Origin: Streptomyces sp. DG1A-41
Lineage (GTDB): Bacteria; Actinomycetota; Actinomycetes; Streptomycetales; Streptomycetaceae
Reading direction: 5' to 3'
Assembly: GCF_037055355.1 (NCBI RefSeq)
Contig: NZ_CP146350.1
Location: 124,001 to 188,000 of the forward strand
DNA: 64,000 bases
The notes under the pieces were generated by a model. The model was not told where the DNA came from, searched no databases, and saw only the letters and a program-made list of their open reading frames with translations. How positions within the stretch are numbered: position 1 is the stretch's first letter; each line of letters starts with the position of its first letter. Shown in pieces: positions 24,284 through 33,206 of this stretch. Both the position numbers and the translations under genes were made by a program.

Positions 24284-25562
24284 TCAGCCGGCACCCGTCG
24301 CGGCGGGCTCGGCGTCGAGAACCTCGCAGTAGGCGGCCTCGGTGGCCGCGGCGACCTGGCCCCAGCCGTAGCGGCTCAGGACCCGGCGTCGGCCGGCCGC
24401 CCCGCACGCCCGGCGTGCCGCCGGGTCGGCGAGCAGGCCGGCGACGGCGCGGGCCAGGGCCTCCGGGTCGCGGGGCGGCACCAGCCGTCCGGTGCCCGGG
24501 TCGGCGATGGTGTCGAGCTGCCCGCCGACCGCGCTGGCCACGACGGGCACGCCACAGGCCATGGCTTCCAGCGGGACGATGCCGAAGGGTTCGTAGTCGG
24601 CGGGGCACACCACGGCGTCGGCGGAGCGCAGCAGCGGCGGCACCTCCTCGCTGGGCACGGCCCCGGTGAAGCGGACCCGGTCGGCGACGCCGGCGTCCCG
24701 GGCGATGCCGCGCAGCCGGCGCACCTCCGGGTCGTCGTCGAGCCGGTCCGCGGGCGGTCCGCCGACCACGACGAGTTCAGTGCCGGGCAGCAGGGCCAGC
24801 GCGGCGACGGCCACCGCGGCGCCCTTGCGCGGCACCAGCCGGCCCAGCTGGAGCAGCCGGTGCGGGTACGGTCCGCGCGGCGCGGCCGGGCCCTTCGGGG
24901 TGAACCGGTCGGGGTCGACGCCGCACGGCACGATGCCGATCTTGTGCCGGGGTATGCCCATGCGGGTGAGTTCGGCGGCCTCGTCCCGGCAGGTGGCGAC
25001 GACACGGTCGCAGCCCAGCCCGATCTCGATCTCGCCGGGGATCCGCTCCGGCGGGCTGGTGTCGGCGTGGCGCTGGTGCCGTCGCTTCACGGTGCCGAGG
25101 GCGTGATAGGTGTGCAGCAGGGGCAGCGCGTGTGCGCGGGTCGCGCGCAGTGCGGCCAGGCCCGACATCCAGTAGTGCGAGTGCACGAGGTCGGGGGCCC
25201 GGGTGCGCCAGCAGCGGGTCAGATGGCGGCCGAACTCGCCGATGTGCGGCAGGAGTTCGTCCTTGGGGAGGGGCTCGGCCGGTCCGGCGGGGACGTGGTG
25301 CACCTCGACGCCGTCGCGCAGCTCCACCCGGCAGGGCAGGTCGGGCGCGTCACGGCGGGTGTAGACGGTGACGCGGTGGCCGCGGTCGGCGAGGGCACCG
25401 GCGAGGCAGGCGACGTGGACGTTCTTGTCCGCCGGCGTCGACCCCGCCGAGCGCGGCGAGCGGACTCGCGTGCTCCGAGACGAGCGCGATGGCGAGGACG
25501 CCCGGGTCGAGGGGGTCGCCGCCGAGCGGTCCGGTGGGGAAGGGGCTGAGGGACGGGGTCAT
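24284..25562 (-). pseudogene. GT4 glycosyltransferase with a single-base frameshift
   Basis: Family GT4 (GT-B fold) sugar transferase, about 425 aa if repaired. The N-terminus from ATG 25562 (overlapping the previous stop as ATGA) reads MTPSLSPFPTGPLGGDP and reaches LAALGGVDAGGQ, where family members continue NVHV. Here one extra base at about 25425 moves the rest to another frame, which then runs intact: VELRDGVEVHHVPAGPAEP, VHSHYWMSGLAALR, LGRLVPRKGAA, and CPADYEPFGIVPLEAMACG with the donor-binding Glu. Unrepaired, translation yields only a short N-terminal peptide. Whether it is a true mutation or an assembly error is open; the other operon genes recognised here look intact. Confidence 0.85.
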
Positions 25563-26524
25563 GAGCACACCTCCGTGATCAGGCGTTCCCAGTCGGTCAG
25601 GAAGCGCTTGAGCCCGTAGCGTTCGAGGGCCGCCCGCCGGGCCCGGGCCCCGTCCGCGACCGCGGCCTCGGGCTCGTGGAGGTAGCGGCGGGCGGCGCGG
25701 GCCAGGACGTCGGGGCGGGTGGAGAGGGTGCCCGCGCCGGGCGGAACCGCCTCGACGGCCTCGGTGGTGGCGAGGGCCAGGACGGGCAGTCCGAGGTGCA
25801 TCGCCTCCAGCAGGGACAGGCCGAGGGAGGTCCAGCGCACCGGGTGCAGGTACATGCGGCGTTCGGCCATGGCCGTGTGCAACTCGCTCTGGGGCAGCTC
25901 GGCGGTGCGGCACCGGTCGGGCGGCAGGCCGAGGTGGCCGGCCAGGCCCTCGGTGCCCATGCCGAACACGTCGAGCGGCACCGCCTCGGCCAGGGCGGAC
26001 AGCAGGTCCGTACCGGTGTACCGGGCGCGTCGCACGGGTTCGTTGACGACGACGGCGGCGCGGGCGAGCCGGCCGGTGTAGCGGTGGCCCGGGTCGACGA
26101 CGCCGTGTTCGACGACCTCGGTGCGGGTGGTGCCGCAGTCCCAGAACAGCCGGTTGAAGTGCGTGACGTGCACGATCGTCAGGTCGGCGCGGTCGGCGCA
26201 CGGATGCCGGGTGTCCGGTACGTCGCCGTCGGGCGCGTTGTGCTCCAGGTACAGCGCGGGCACGTCCCGGCCGGGGCGGCGTCCGCCGAGCCAGCGTTCG
26301 GCCAGCTCCGGTTCGTGCGGCCGTTGCAGGAGGACCAGGTCGACGGGCGTGTCGCGGAGTTCGTCGGGGGTGACCTCGCGCACCGAGGCGGGCCAGGGGA
26401 AGGTGCGGGCCCGCCCCAGGCCGTCCGGGTCGCGGCCCGGGGTGACGGGGACGAGGTAGGAGTGCGGGCCCTGGACGAACGCGGTCGTCCAGGAGCCGTG
26501 CACGTGCCACAGCAGGATGTTCAT
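25559..26524 (-). CDS. Glycosyltransferase (GT-B type)
   Basis: 321-aa cytoplasmic glycosyltransferase; ATG 26524 overlaps the preceding stop (ATGA). The N-terminus MNILLWHVHGSWTTAFVQG is a typical first Rossmann strand of GT-B enzymes. VHPVRWTSLGLSLLEAMHLG near residue 240 is the donor-site region with the conserved Glu of GT4-like enzymes. No membrane segment. Acceptor and donor are unknown; its place between a heptosyltransferase-like gene and a GT4 gene implies it adds one sugar of the same glycan. Confidence 0.85.
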   Translation of the reverse strand: MNILLWHVHGSWTTAFVQGPHSYLVPVTPGRDPDGLGRARTFPWPASVREVTPDELRDTPVDLVLLQRPHEPELAERWLGGRRPGRDVPALYLEHNAPDGDVPDTRHPCADRADLTIVHVTHFNRLFWDCGTTRTEVVEHGVVDPGHRYTGRLARAAVVVNEPVRRARYTGTDLLSALAEAVPLDVFGMGTEGLAGHLGLPPDRCRTAELPQSELHTAMAERRMYLHPVRWTSLGLSLLEAMHLGLPVLALATTEAVEAVPPGAGTLSTRPDVLARAARRYLHEPEAAVADGARARRAALERYGLKRFLTDWERLITEVCS

Positions 26525-27594
26525 ACGGCCGCTCCTCGCTCCGTCTGTTCTCCTTGGTCCGCCGGGTGGTCCGTGAGGGCCGCCACGGCGGCGAGCACCT
26601 CGGCGTCGCCGATGCCGTCCAGGCAGGGGTGCCCCGGCACGGGGCAGTGCCGGGCCCGGGTGTCCGCGCACGCGGCCTGCCGGTCGCCGAGCAGGACGTG
26701 CGGTACGCCGTAGGGCGCCCACCGTTCGGCCGGGACGACCGGTGCGAAGAGGCTGACGACGGGTGTGCCGACGGCGGCGGCGAGATGGGCCGGGCCGGTG
26801 TTCCCGGCCACCACGACCTGCGCCCCGGCGAGGACTCCGGCCAGGTGCGGCAGGTCGGTGGCGCCGCCGAGGTCCAGTGCGTGCCGCCCTGCGACCCGGG
26901 CGGTCTGCTCCCGCTCGTCGCGGCCCCCGGTGACGACGACCCGGTATCCCTCGGCGGACAGGGCGGCCACGGCTCGTGCCGCCCGGCCGGGGGTCCAGGC
27001 CCGGGCGGGGACGGCGGCACCGGGGTGGACGACGACGTACGGCTCAGGGCCCGTGAGGTGGGTGGTGCGGGGCGGCGGTGTGACGCGCAGTCGGCCGTCG
27101 TCGCCGGGCGGAAGGGGGAAGCCGGCGGCGCGGGCCAGGTCGAGGGCGGCCAGGACCTCGTGGCGGTGCGGTGGTCTGCGGTGCCGCAGGTCGAGCAGCG
27201 CGCCCGGGTAGTCCTCGCTGTCAGCGGCGGTCCATCCGGTCCCGGCGAGCCTCAGCAGCAGGGCGATCGGCAGCGGGCTCTGGTGGTACGACACGAGGAC
27301 GAGCGCCCGGTCGAAGCGGCCCGCCGTGAGCGTCTCCATCAACTGCCGGGTGGCCGCCCGCGTGACCGGCGGCGGCTCGAGCCCGACCCAGGGGGCGTCG
27401 TAGGTCAGTACGTCGTCCGCCCCGGGCAGCATCCGCCCCGCCGCGGCGCCCTGCGGCCCGCACAGCAGCGCGGTGTACGAGGACCCGGCCGCGACGGCCC
27501 GCACGGCGGGCCCGGCCAGGAGCACGTCTCCGGCGCTGTCGAGGCGGACGACGAGGGTCCGGGGCAGGCGGCTGCGGGAGCGGAAGGGGGTCAT
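26521..27594 (-). CDS. GT9 family (heptosyltransferase-like) glycosyltransferase
   Basis: Member of glycosyltransferase family 9, whose Gram-negative members transfer heptose from ADP-heptose to lipopolysaccharide. The 357-aa protein has the N-terminal LVVRLDSAGDVLLAGPAVRA. YVVVHPGAAVPARAWTP precedes the donor domain, and VVAGNTGPAHLAAAVGTPVV with SLFAPVVPAERWAPYG is the signature nucleotide-heptose site. ATG 27594 overlaps the previous stop. With GmhA, HldE and a GmhB-type phosphatase in the same operon, an ADP-heptose donor is the best inference. The acceptor cannot be LPS here, because the organism is Gram-positive. Confidence 0.9.
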   Translation of the reverse strand: MTPFRSRSRLPRTLVVRLDSAGDVLLAGPAVRAVAAGSSYTALLCGPQGAAAGRMLPGADDVLTYDAPWVGLEPPPVTRAATRQLMETLTAGRFDRALVLVSYHQSPLPIALLLRLAGTGWTAADSEDYPGALLDLRHRRPPHRHEVLAALDLARAAGFPLPPGDDGRLRVTPPPRTTHLTGPEPYVVVHPGAAVPARAWTPGRAARAVAALSAEGYRVVVTGGRDEREQTARVAGRHALDLGGATDLPHLAGVLAGAQVVVAGNTGPAHLAAAVGTPVVSLFAPVVPAERWAPYGVPHVLLGDRQAACADTRARHCPVPGHPCLDGIGDAEVLAAVAALTDHPADQGEQTERGAAV

Positions 27595-28310
27595 CGCGGC
27601 TCCCCCGTCGGCAGGGTGTGGTGACGGCGCGGTACCGCTGCCTGCGCGGCCCGGCGACGGCGTGTGTCGCCTGGCCCCGCCGGGCCGCTTTGCCACTCCC
27701 CCGTCGGCACGGTCTGGTCGAGGGCCAGGCGTACCGCCTCGACCAGGTCCGCTGCCGTGGCGTCGGCCTCCCTGACCTCCTCGGGCCGGGTGACCGCCGT
27801 CGGAACCAGGACACCGCGGGCACCCGCAGCCCGCGCGGCCTCCACGTCGGCCCCGATGTCGCCGATGACGACGGTGCGCTCGGGCGGCACGCCGAGCCCT
27901 CGGCACGCGGCCACCACCAGGCCGGGGGCCGGTTTGCGGCAGCCGCAGCCCTCCTCCGGCCCGTGCGGGCACACGGCCCAGACGGCGAACGGCCCGAGCA
28001 GCTCCTCCACCCGCAGGCGCACCTCCTCGACCTGGCGAGGGGTCAGCAGGCCGCGGGCCACGCCCGACTGGTTGGTCACGACGCCGACGGGGATCCCGGC
28101 GGCGCGCACGGCGTCGACGGCCTCCCGGGCCCTCGGCATGGGCGCGACCCGCGCCGGGTCCCCGTTGTAGGGGACGTCGGCGACGAGCGTGCCGTCACGG
28201 TCGAACAGGACAGCCGCGGGAAGCGGGCCGCCGGGGTCGTACGGGGGCTGCCGCACGCCGGTGGGCCCGTGCGCCCCGGAGAGCAGCCAAGGACCGGTGG
28301 GCCGGGTCAT
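27591..28310 (-). CDS. gmhB: HAD-IIIA phosphatase, GmhB type (heptose 1,7-bisphosphate 7-phosphatase)
   Basis: Removes the C7 phosphate from heptose 1,7-bisphosphate before nucleotide activation. 239 aa. The HAD motif I is FDRDGTLVADVPYN (nucleophile and acid Asp), motif II VVTNQSGVARG, and motif IV IGDIGADVEAA. The zinc-binding loop CPHGPEEGCGCRKP has the Cys-x-His and Cys-x-Cys pairs diagnostic of GmhB-type HAD enzymes. An unusual Arg-rich C-terminal tail of about 30 residues is added. ATG 28310 overlaps the previous stop. The same fold includes histidinol-phosphate phosphatase; the operon context decides for heptose. Confidence 0.88.
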   Translation of the reverse strand: MTRPTGPWLLSGAHGPTGVRQPPYDPGGPLPAAVLFDRDGTLVADVPYNGDPARVAPMPRAREAVDAVRAAGIPVGVVTNQSGVARGLLTPRQVEEVRLRVEELLGPFAVWAVCPHGPEEGCGCRKPAPGLVVAACRGLGVPPERTVVIGDIGADVEAARAAGARGVLVPTAVTRPEEVREADATAADLVEAVRLALDQTVPTGEWQSGPAGPGDTRRRRAAQAAVPRRHHTLPTGEPR

Positions 28311-29380
28311 GACCGCAGCCGTTCCCTGACCGCCGGGCGGGGCGCGGGCGCCGGCTCGCCGGTCCCGAGCGGGGAGAGCGGCCGGGCCGTACGATGCGCG
28401 AGTCGCCCGCGCAGCCAGTGCCAGGTCGCGGCCGGTGGGACGAGCACGCTGGTCAGGGCCATGGTGAGCACCTCGTCGCTGGTGCGCGGCCCGGGCAGGA
28501 TCCGGGCCAGGGCGAACTCGGTCGTGCCGACCAGCCATGCGGCGGCGCAGCCCCCGGCCAGTCGGTGCCGGCCGAGCAGGGCGCAGCCGAGCGCCGTCAC
28601 CCCCGCTCCGGTCAGGGCCAGGTGCACGGGCAGCCGCCCGCGGGGCGCCTCGGCCCGGCGCCACCAGTGGCGGCCGTGCAGCCGGGTCATCAGCACGTCG
28701 TCGGCGTTGCCGGCCTGGAGACGGACGGAGATCCAGCGGCCGGCCGCCCGCACGGGGTGGGTGGTGGTGCGCCGGCCCCCGATGAGCGTCCAGCCGGCGT
28801 CGAGGATGCGCAGGGCGAGGTCGGCGTCCTCCCGGAAGGCCCGCCGGAAGCGCTCGTCGAATCCGCCGACGGCGGCCAGCGCGGCGCGGCGGTACGCCGT
28901 GTCGGCGGTGATCCAGCGGGCGCCGGCGAGTCCGGCCGTGCTGCGTTCCCAGTCGGTCGGGCGGCGGTCGGCTGGCAGCGGCACCTCGATCCGGGCGGTG
29001 ATCCCGGCGGTCCGCTCCGTCGCCGCGGCCAGGTCGAGCGTGAGGTCGTCGCCCCAGGTGGGCCCGGGCACGACGTCGTCGTCGAGGAAGACGATCCAGG
29101 GCACGTCACCGGCCGCCCGCCAGCCGAGGTTGCGTGCGGCGGCGGGGCCGCGCGCCCCACCGGGTACGACGATGGTGCGCGAGCGCAGGGACGGCGGGAC
29201 GTCGGCGGTGAGGGGCGACCGGGCCGGGTCGGGCCGGTCGTCGACGAGGACCACCCGGACCGGCCCCGGTCCGCTCGCCTCGGCCAGGGCGTGCAGGCAC
29301 ACGCGCAGACTGGGCCGGCCGAGGGTGGGGACGACGACGGCGTACTCGGCGTCCCCTGTGCGGGTGTCGGCCTCGGTCAT
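28307..29380 (-). CDS. GT2 family glycosyltransferase with C-terminal membrane segments
   Basis: Inverting GT-A glycosyltransferase of 357 aa. The catalytic domain has YAVVVPTLGRPSLRVCLHAL, RGPAAARNLGWRAA, and FLDDDVVPGP (the DxD metal/nucleotide site). WITADTAYRRAALAAVGGFD is the acceptor-site region and FREDADLALRIL the ED catalytic-base motif. The C-terminal 110 residues hold two or three hydrophobic stretches (LALTGAGVTALGCALLG, then CAAAWLVGTTEFALARI), suggesting membrane attachment. ATG 29380 overlaps the carbamoyltransferase stop. Donor sugar unknown. Confidence 0.88.
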   Translation of the reverse strand: MTEADTRTGDAEYAVVVPTLGRPSLRVCLHALAEASGPGPVRVVLVDDRPDPARSPLTADVPPSLRSRTIVVPGGARGPAAARNLGWRAAGDVPWIVFLDDDVVPGPTWGDDLTLDLAAATERTAGITARIEVPLPADRRPTDWERSTAGLAGARWITADTAYRRAALAAVGGFDERFRRAFREDADLALRILDAGWTLIGGRRTTTHPVRAAGRWISVRLQAGNADDVLMTRLHGRHWWRRAEAPRGRLPVHLALTGAGVTALGCALLGRHRLAGGCAAAWLVGTTEFALARILPGPRTSDEVLTMALTSVLVPPAATWHWLRGRLAHRTARPLSPLGTGEPAPAPRPAVRERLRS

Positions 29381-31041
29381 CGCAGGCCTCCGGCGTCCTC
29401 GGAACGGAACAGGTCGCCGCGGCGGACGGCGTACGGGCCGATGGCCAGCAGGTCGACGGGCGAGGAGCCGAAGCACTCCAGGGCGTCGCGCGGGTCGTCG
29501 ACCATGGGCCGCCCGGCGGTGTTGAGGCTGGTGTTGACGACCACTGGCAGCCCGGTGAGCCGCTCGAACTCGCCGAGCATGCGGGCCACCAGCGGCTCGC
29601 GGCCCGGGTCGACGGTCTGGATGCGGGCAGTGCCGTCGACATGGACGACGGCAGGGATGCGGTCCCGCCAGGCCGGGGCGACGTCGTGCACGAACAGCAT
29701 GTACGGGCTGGGCAGCGGGCCGTCGAAGATGTCGGCGGCACGGTCGGCGAGGACCATCGGCGCGACGGGGCGGAACTGCTCGCGGCCCTTGACGTCGTTG
29801 AGCCGTTCCAGGTTGCCCGCGTGCCCCGGGTGGGCGAGCAGCGAGCGGTGGCCGAGCGCCCGGGGGCCGTACTCGGAACGCCCCTGGAACCATGCGACGA
29901 TCGCGTTGTCCGCGAGGGCCCGGGCGACGGAGGCGGCGATGTCCGGGGGCCGTTCGAAGGGGACGGCGGCCGTCTTCAGCCAGGCGCCGAGCTCCGCGTC
30001 GGACCAGTCCCGGCCGAGGTCGGCGCCGGTCATGGGCTCCGGTTCCTCGCCCTCGCCGGCGGACAGCAGCAGGGCGCCGCCCAGGGCGGTACCGGCGTCT
30101 CCGGCGGCGGGCTGCACCCACACCCGGGAGAAGGGGCCCTCGCGGGCGATACGGGAGTTGGCGACGCAGTTGAGGGCGATGCCACCGGCGAGGGTGAGCA
30201 CCCGGTCGTGAGTACGGCCGTGCAGCCAGCGCACGAGGTCGAGCAGCGTCTCCTCCAGCACGGCCTGGGCACTCGCGGCCACGTCGGCGTGATCCTGTGT
30301 CCACGGCTCGTCGGCGCGGCGCGGCGCGCACAGCTCCTGCCACGGCACCCCGGTGGCGTGGAAGCCGCCGTCGCCGGTGGGGTACACGTGGCGGCGCAGT
30401 TCGGTGAGCATGCGCGGGGTGCCGTGGGAGGCGAGCGCCATCACCTTGAACTCGTCGGAGGAGCGCAGGAAGCCGAGGTGTTCGGTGAGTTCCTCGTAGA
30501 CGAGGCCGAGCGAGTGCGGCAGGTCCTGGGCGTGCAGCGCCTCCAGCCGGTCCCCCACGCGGCGTGCGGCCAGGTGGGAGGCGCGCTCGCCGCGGCCGTC
30601 CAGGACCAGGACGGAGGAGTCGCCGGCGTCCGGCGCGGCGAAGGCGCTGGAGGCGGCGTGGGCCATGTGGTGCGGCACGAAGCGGACGATGCCGGGGGCG
30701 AGGCCGGGCAGGGCCGTCCGCAGGAATCCGGGCGCCTCGCGCGCGTAGATCAGCCGCAGGTGGTCCCACGGGTCGTCCAGGCCCATGTCCTCGGCGGGCC
30801 GGGCGAGTGCCGGGTCGAAGGAGTAGGTGACCGCGTCGAGGTCCTGCGGGCGCAGCCCGGCCCGCTTCAGGCACCAGGCGGCGGCCTTCTCGGGCAGCTC
30901 CCAGGCGGAGAACGGCAGGGGTCGCTTGCCGTGCTTGCGCCGGGAGAACCGCTCCTCCTCCGCGGCGGCGACGGTCCGCCCGTCGATCACCAAGGCGGCG
31001 GCGGGGTCGTGGAAGAGGGCGTTGATTCCGAGGATGCGCAT
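29377..31041 (-). CDS. NodU/CmcH-type O-carbamoyltransferase
   Basis: Transfers a carbamoyl group from carbamoyl phosphate, via carbamoyl-AMP, to a sugar hydroxyl. The 554-aa length matches the family. The N-terminal Kae1-like domain begins MRILGINALFHDPAAALV and has EEERFSRRKHGKRPLP, the metal ligands in HHMAHAASSAF and LVLDGRGERASH, and LAGGIALNCVAN. The C-terminal YrdC-like/carbamoyltransferase domain has FQGRSEYGPRALGHRSLLA, REQFRPVAPMVL and VVNTSLNTAGRPMV. It is the second gene of the operon, 68 nt after the SDR gene. In this context the acceptor is probably a heptose or another sugar of the same glycan. Confidence 0.92.
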   Translation of the reverse strand: MRILGINALFHDPAAALVIDGRTVAAAEEERFSRRKHGKRPLPFSAWELPEKAAAWCLKRAGLRPQDLDAVTYSFDPALARPAEDMGLDDPWDHLRLIYAREAPGFLRTALPGLAPGIVRFVPHHMAHAASSAFAAPDAGDSSVLVLDGRGERASHLAARRVGDRLEALHAQDLPHSLGLVYEELTEHLGFLRSSDEFKVMALASHGTPRMLTELRRHVYPTGDGGFHATGVPWQELCAPRRADEPWTQDHADVAASAQAVLEETLLDLVRWLHGRTHDRVLTLAGGIALNCVANSRIAREGPFSRVWVQPAAGDAGTALGGALLLSAGEGEEPEPMTGADLGRDWSDAELGAWLKTAAVPFERPPDIAASVARALADNAIVAWFQGRSEYGPRALGHRSLLAHPGHAGNLERLNDVKGREQFRPVAPMVLADRAADIFDGPLPSPYMLFVHDVAPAWRDRIPAVVHVDGTARIQTVDPGREPLVARMLGEFERLTGLPVVVNTSLNTAGRPMVDDPRDALECFGSSPVDLLAIGPYAVRRGDLFRSEDAGGLR

Positions 31042-31109
31042 GGGGGTGGCGGGCCTTTCGGCGGTCGGGAGGGAACCGGACGCGGTGGTGCGGGGGGTGC
31101 CCGGGCGGG

Positions 31110-32075
31110 TCAGTCGTCGGTCCCGTCCTCGCGGAACCAGGCGATCGTGCGCCGCAGCCCCTCCTCGGCGCGCACCTGCGGTTCCCAGCCGAGCTTGTCG
31201 CGGGCCAGCGTGATGTCCGGGCAGCGCACGGCCGGGTCGTCCACCGGGCGTTCGATGAAGCGGATCTCCGACGGGGAGCCGGCGAGTTCGACGACCAGGC
31301 GGGCCAGGTCGAGCATGGTGATCTCGGTCGGGTTGCCGATGTTGACGGGGCCTCGCATGCCGTGGGCGGCCGCCGCGAGGATGCCGCGCACGGTGTCGTC
31401 GACGTAGCACAGCGACCGGGTCTGGCGGCCGTCGCCGGTCACGGTGAGGGGCTCGCCGGCCAGGGCCTGCCGTACGAAGGTCGGCACCGCGCGTCCGTCG
31501 TGGCCGCGCATCCGCGGGCCGTAGGTGTTGAACAGCCGCACGATGCAGGTGTCGGTGCCGTGGGTGTCGGCGTGGGCGGTGGTCAGCGCCTCGCCGAAGC
31601 GTTTGGCCTCGTCGTAGACGCTGCGCGGGCCGACCGGGTTGACGTTGCCCCAGTAGCGCTCGTTCTGGGGGTTCTGCTGCGGGTCGCCGTAGACCTCGGA
31701 CGTCGAGGCGAGGACGAACCGGGCGTGGGAGGACCGTGCGAGTTCCAGGGCGTTGCGGGTGCCGACGCTGCCCGTCTCCATGGTGTGCAGCGGCAGTCGC
31801 AGGTAGTCCGCGGGGGACGCCGGGGAGGCGAAGTGCAGGACGAGGTCGGGCGTTCGCTTGATCCGCAGGCCCTCGGCGACGTCGGCCTGCACGAGCGTGA
31901 AGCCGGGCTGGTCGAGCATCGGGGATATGTTCTCGGGCCGGCCGGTGCTGAAGTCGTCCACGCAGGTGACGGCCGCGCCCGCGTCCAGCAGGGCGGCGCA
32001 CAGGTGGGAGCCGACGAACCCGGCACCGCCCGTGACGACGGCGTGTTCCCAGCTCCGTGAGAGGGCGGTGGTCAT
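31110..32075 (-). CDS. NAD-dependent SDR, UDP-glucuronate decarboxylase-like
   Basis: Extended short-chain dehydrogenase acting on a nucleotide sugar (321 aa from ATG 32075, with GGAGGAGAG eight bases upstream). The NAD site is VTGGAGFVGSHLC, the catalytic Thr/Ser is in LASTSEVYGDP, and the Tyr-x-x-x-Lys is SVYDEAKRFGEAL. GNVNPVGPRSVYDEAKR and RLFNTYGPRM are the features of UDP-glucuronate decarboxylases (UDP-xylose synthases) and close SDRs. It is the first gene of the heptose-glycan operon, so it may supply a pentose donor. An epimerase role on the nucleotide-heptose cannot be excluded. Confidence 0.85.
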   Translation of the reverse strand: MTTALSRSWEHAVVTGGAGFVGSHLCAALLDAGAAVTCVDDFSTGRPENISPMLDQPGFTLVQADVAEGLRIKRTPDLVLHFASPASPADYLRLPLHTMETGSVGTRNALELARSSHARFVLASTSEVYGDPQQNPQNERYWGNVNPVGPRSVYDEAKRFGEALTTAHADTHGTDTCIVRLFNTYGPRMRGHDGRAVPTFVRQALAGEPLTVTGDGRQTRSLCYVDDTVRGILAAAAHGMRGPVNIGNPTEITMLDLARLVVELAGSPSEIRFIERPVDDPAVRCPDITLARDKLGWEPQVRAEEGLRRTIAWFREDGTDD

Positions 32076-33206
32076 CTCGGTCTCTCCTCCGTCAGCGGCG
32101 TCACTGCCCGGCACGACGGTGTGCGCCTCGGACCGCCGAGGGTGGCCGGAGACCGTCGAGCCCACGATCAGCGTCCGCCGACGGTGCGACTGGGGCACGG
32201 TCGCGTACGGCAAACCGGTGAGTCACGGAGGGTGAGGGGTAGGGGTTACCGGCTGTTCGCGCAGGTCGGGTGGGGCTGGATAGTTGGGAGCGGGGGTGCT
32301 CGTCCGGCCTGCGACGGGCGTGCGAGGCAGGGCTCGGATCGGCGGGCGGAGACCGCGCCGGTCCGGCAGACGGAGGCCGCCGCAGGCCTGCGGGCCGACG
32401 CCGTCGCGAAGAGGGAGGCCAACGCTGTCGCGGTTCGGGGCAGCACCGCCGTGAATCGGGAGGCCAACGCCACCGCGGACCGGGGAGCAGCCCCACCGCG
32501 AACCGGGAGGCCAACGCCACCGCGGACCGGGGAGCAGCCCCACCGCGAACCGGGAGGCCAACGCCACCGCGGACCGGGGAGCAGCCCCACCGCGAACCGG
32601 GAGGCCAACGCCACCGCGGACCGGGGAGCAGCCCCACCGCGAACCGGGAGGCCAACGCCACCGCGGACCGGGGAGCAGCCCCACCGCGAACCGGGAGGCC
32701 AACGCCACCGCGGACCGGGGAGCAGCGCCGCCCGGGCCGACAAGGTTGCGGGGGTTGCGCTCCCGGCGCATCGGCCCGCGGCCCTCCAGATACGCCCACC
32801 CGGGCCGATCAGCCAACGCCGCCGCGGGCGTCACCGAGGGCGCGGGCCGCAGCTGCCACACCAGGCGGACGGTGGCCACCGTCCGCCTGGACGCCGGGCA
32901 GGCGCCGGAGGGCGTCCACCGTCGAGGCCGCCGGGGACCGGGCCCACCACCAGTGGGGCCAGATCCGCGACACCGCGCGGTTGTGCGGACCAGCGCCGTC
33001 GCGGATCGAGAGGCCGATGCCGTCCCGGACCGGGGCCGGGCGCCGCATGAGTCGACAGACACGCCCACCCCGGGTTTGACGGCCAACGCCGCCGCGGACC
33101 GGCGAGCCGAAGCCGCCACGGACCGGCAGTCAGACACCACCGAAGGCCGGCGGACCGAGGGCGCCGTGAGCAGGTGGGGCGGGCCCCGTCAGGGAGACCT
33201 CCCGCG
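32076..33206. other. 1.13-kb gene-free region with repeats upstream of the glycan operon
   Basis: No credible gene in either strand; open frames here are products of the tandem repeat. The left end must carry the promoter of the heptose-glycan operon. The middle is a perfect tandem repeat (32457-32726). The right part (to about 33170) contains diverged relatives of the same unit (GGCCAACGCCGCCGCGGACC near 33081). Confidence 0.7.
32457..32726. repeat. Perfect 47-bp tandem repeat, 5 full copies plus a partial sixth
   Basis: Units start at 32457, 32504, 32551, 32598, 32645 and 32692. Five copies are identical over 47 bp and the sixth is identical for about 35 bp. The unit begins CGGGAGGCCAACGCCACCGC. 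Because 47 is not a multiple of three, translated frames change with each unit, which argues against coding. Diverged copies flank the array on both sides. Confidence 0.95.

Noticed and set aside
32457..32726. CRISPR array
   Set aside because: The units abut without unique spacers and no cas genes are near.
32270..33079. Open frames in both strands across the 47-bp repeat, giving repetitive proteins
   Set aside because: The unit is not a multiple of three, so each frame simply cycles through the same DNA; there is no ribosome site, and all frames are equally open because stops are absent from the unit.
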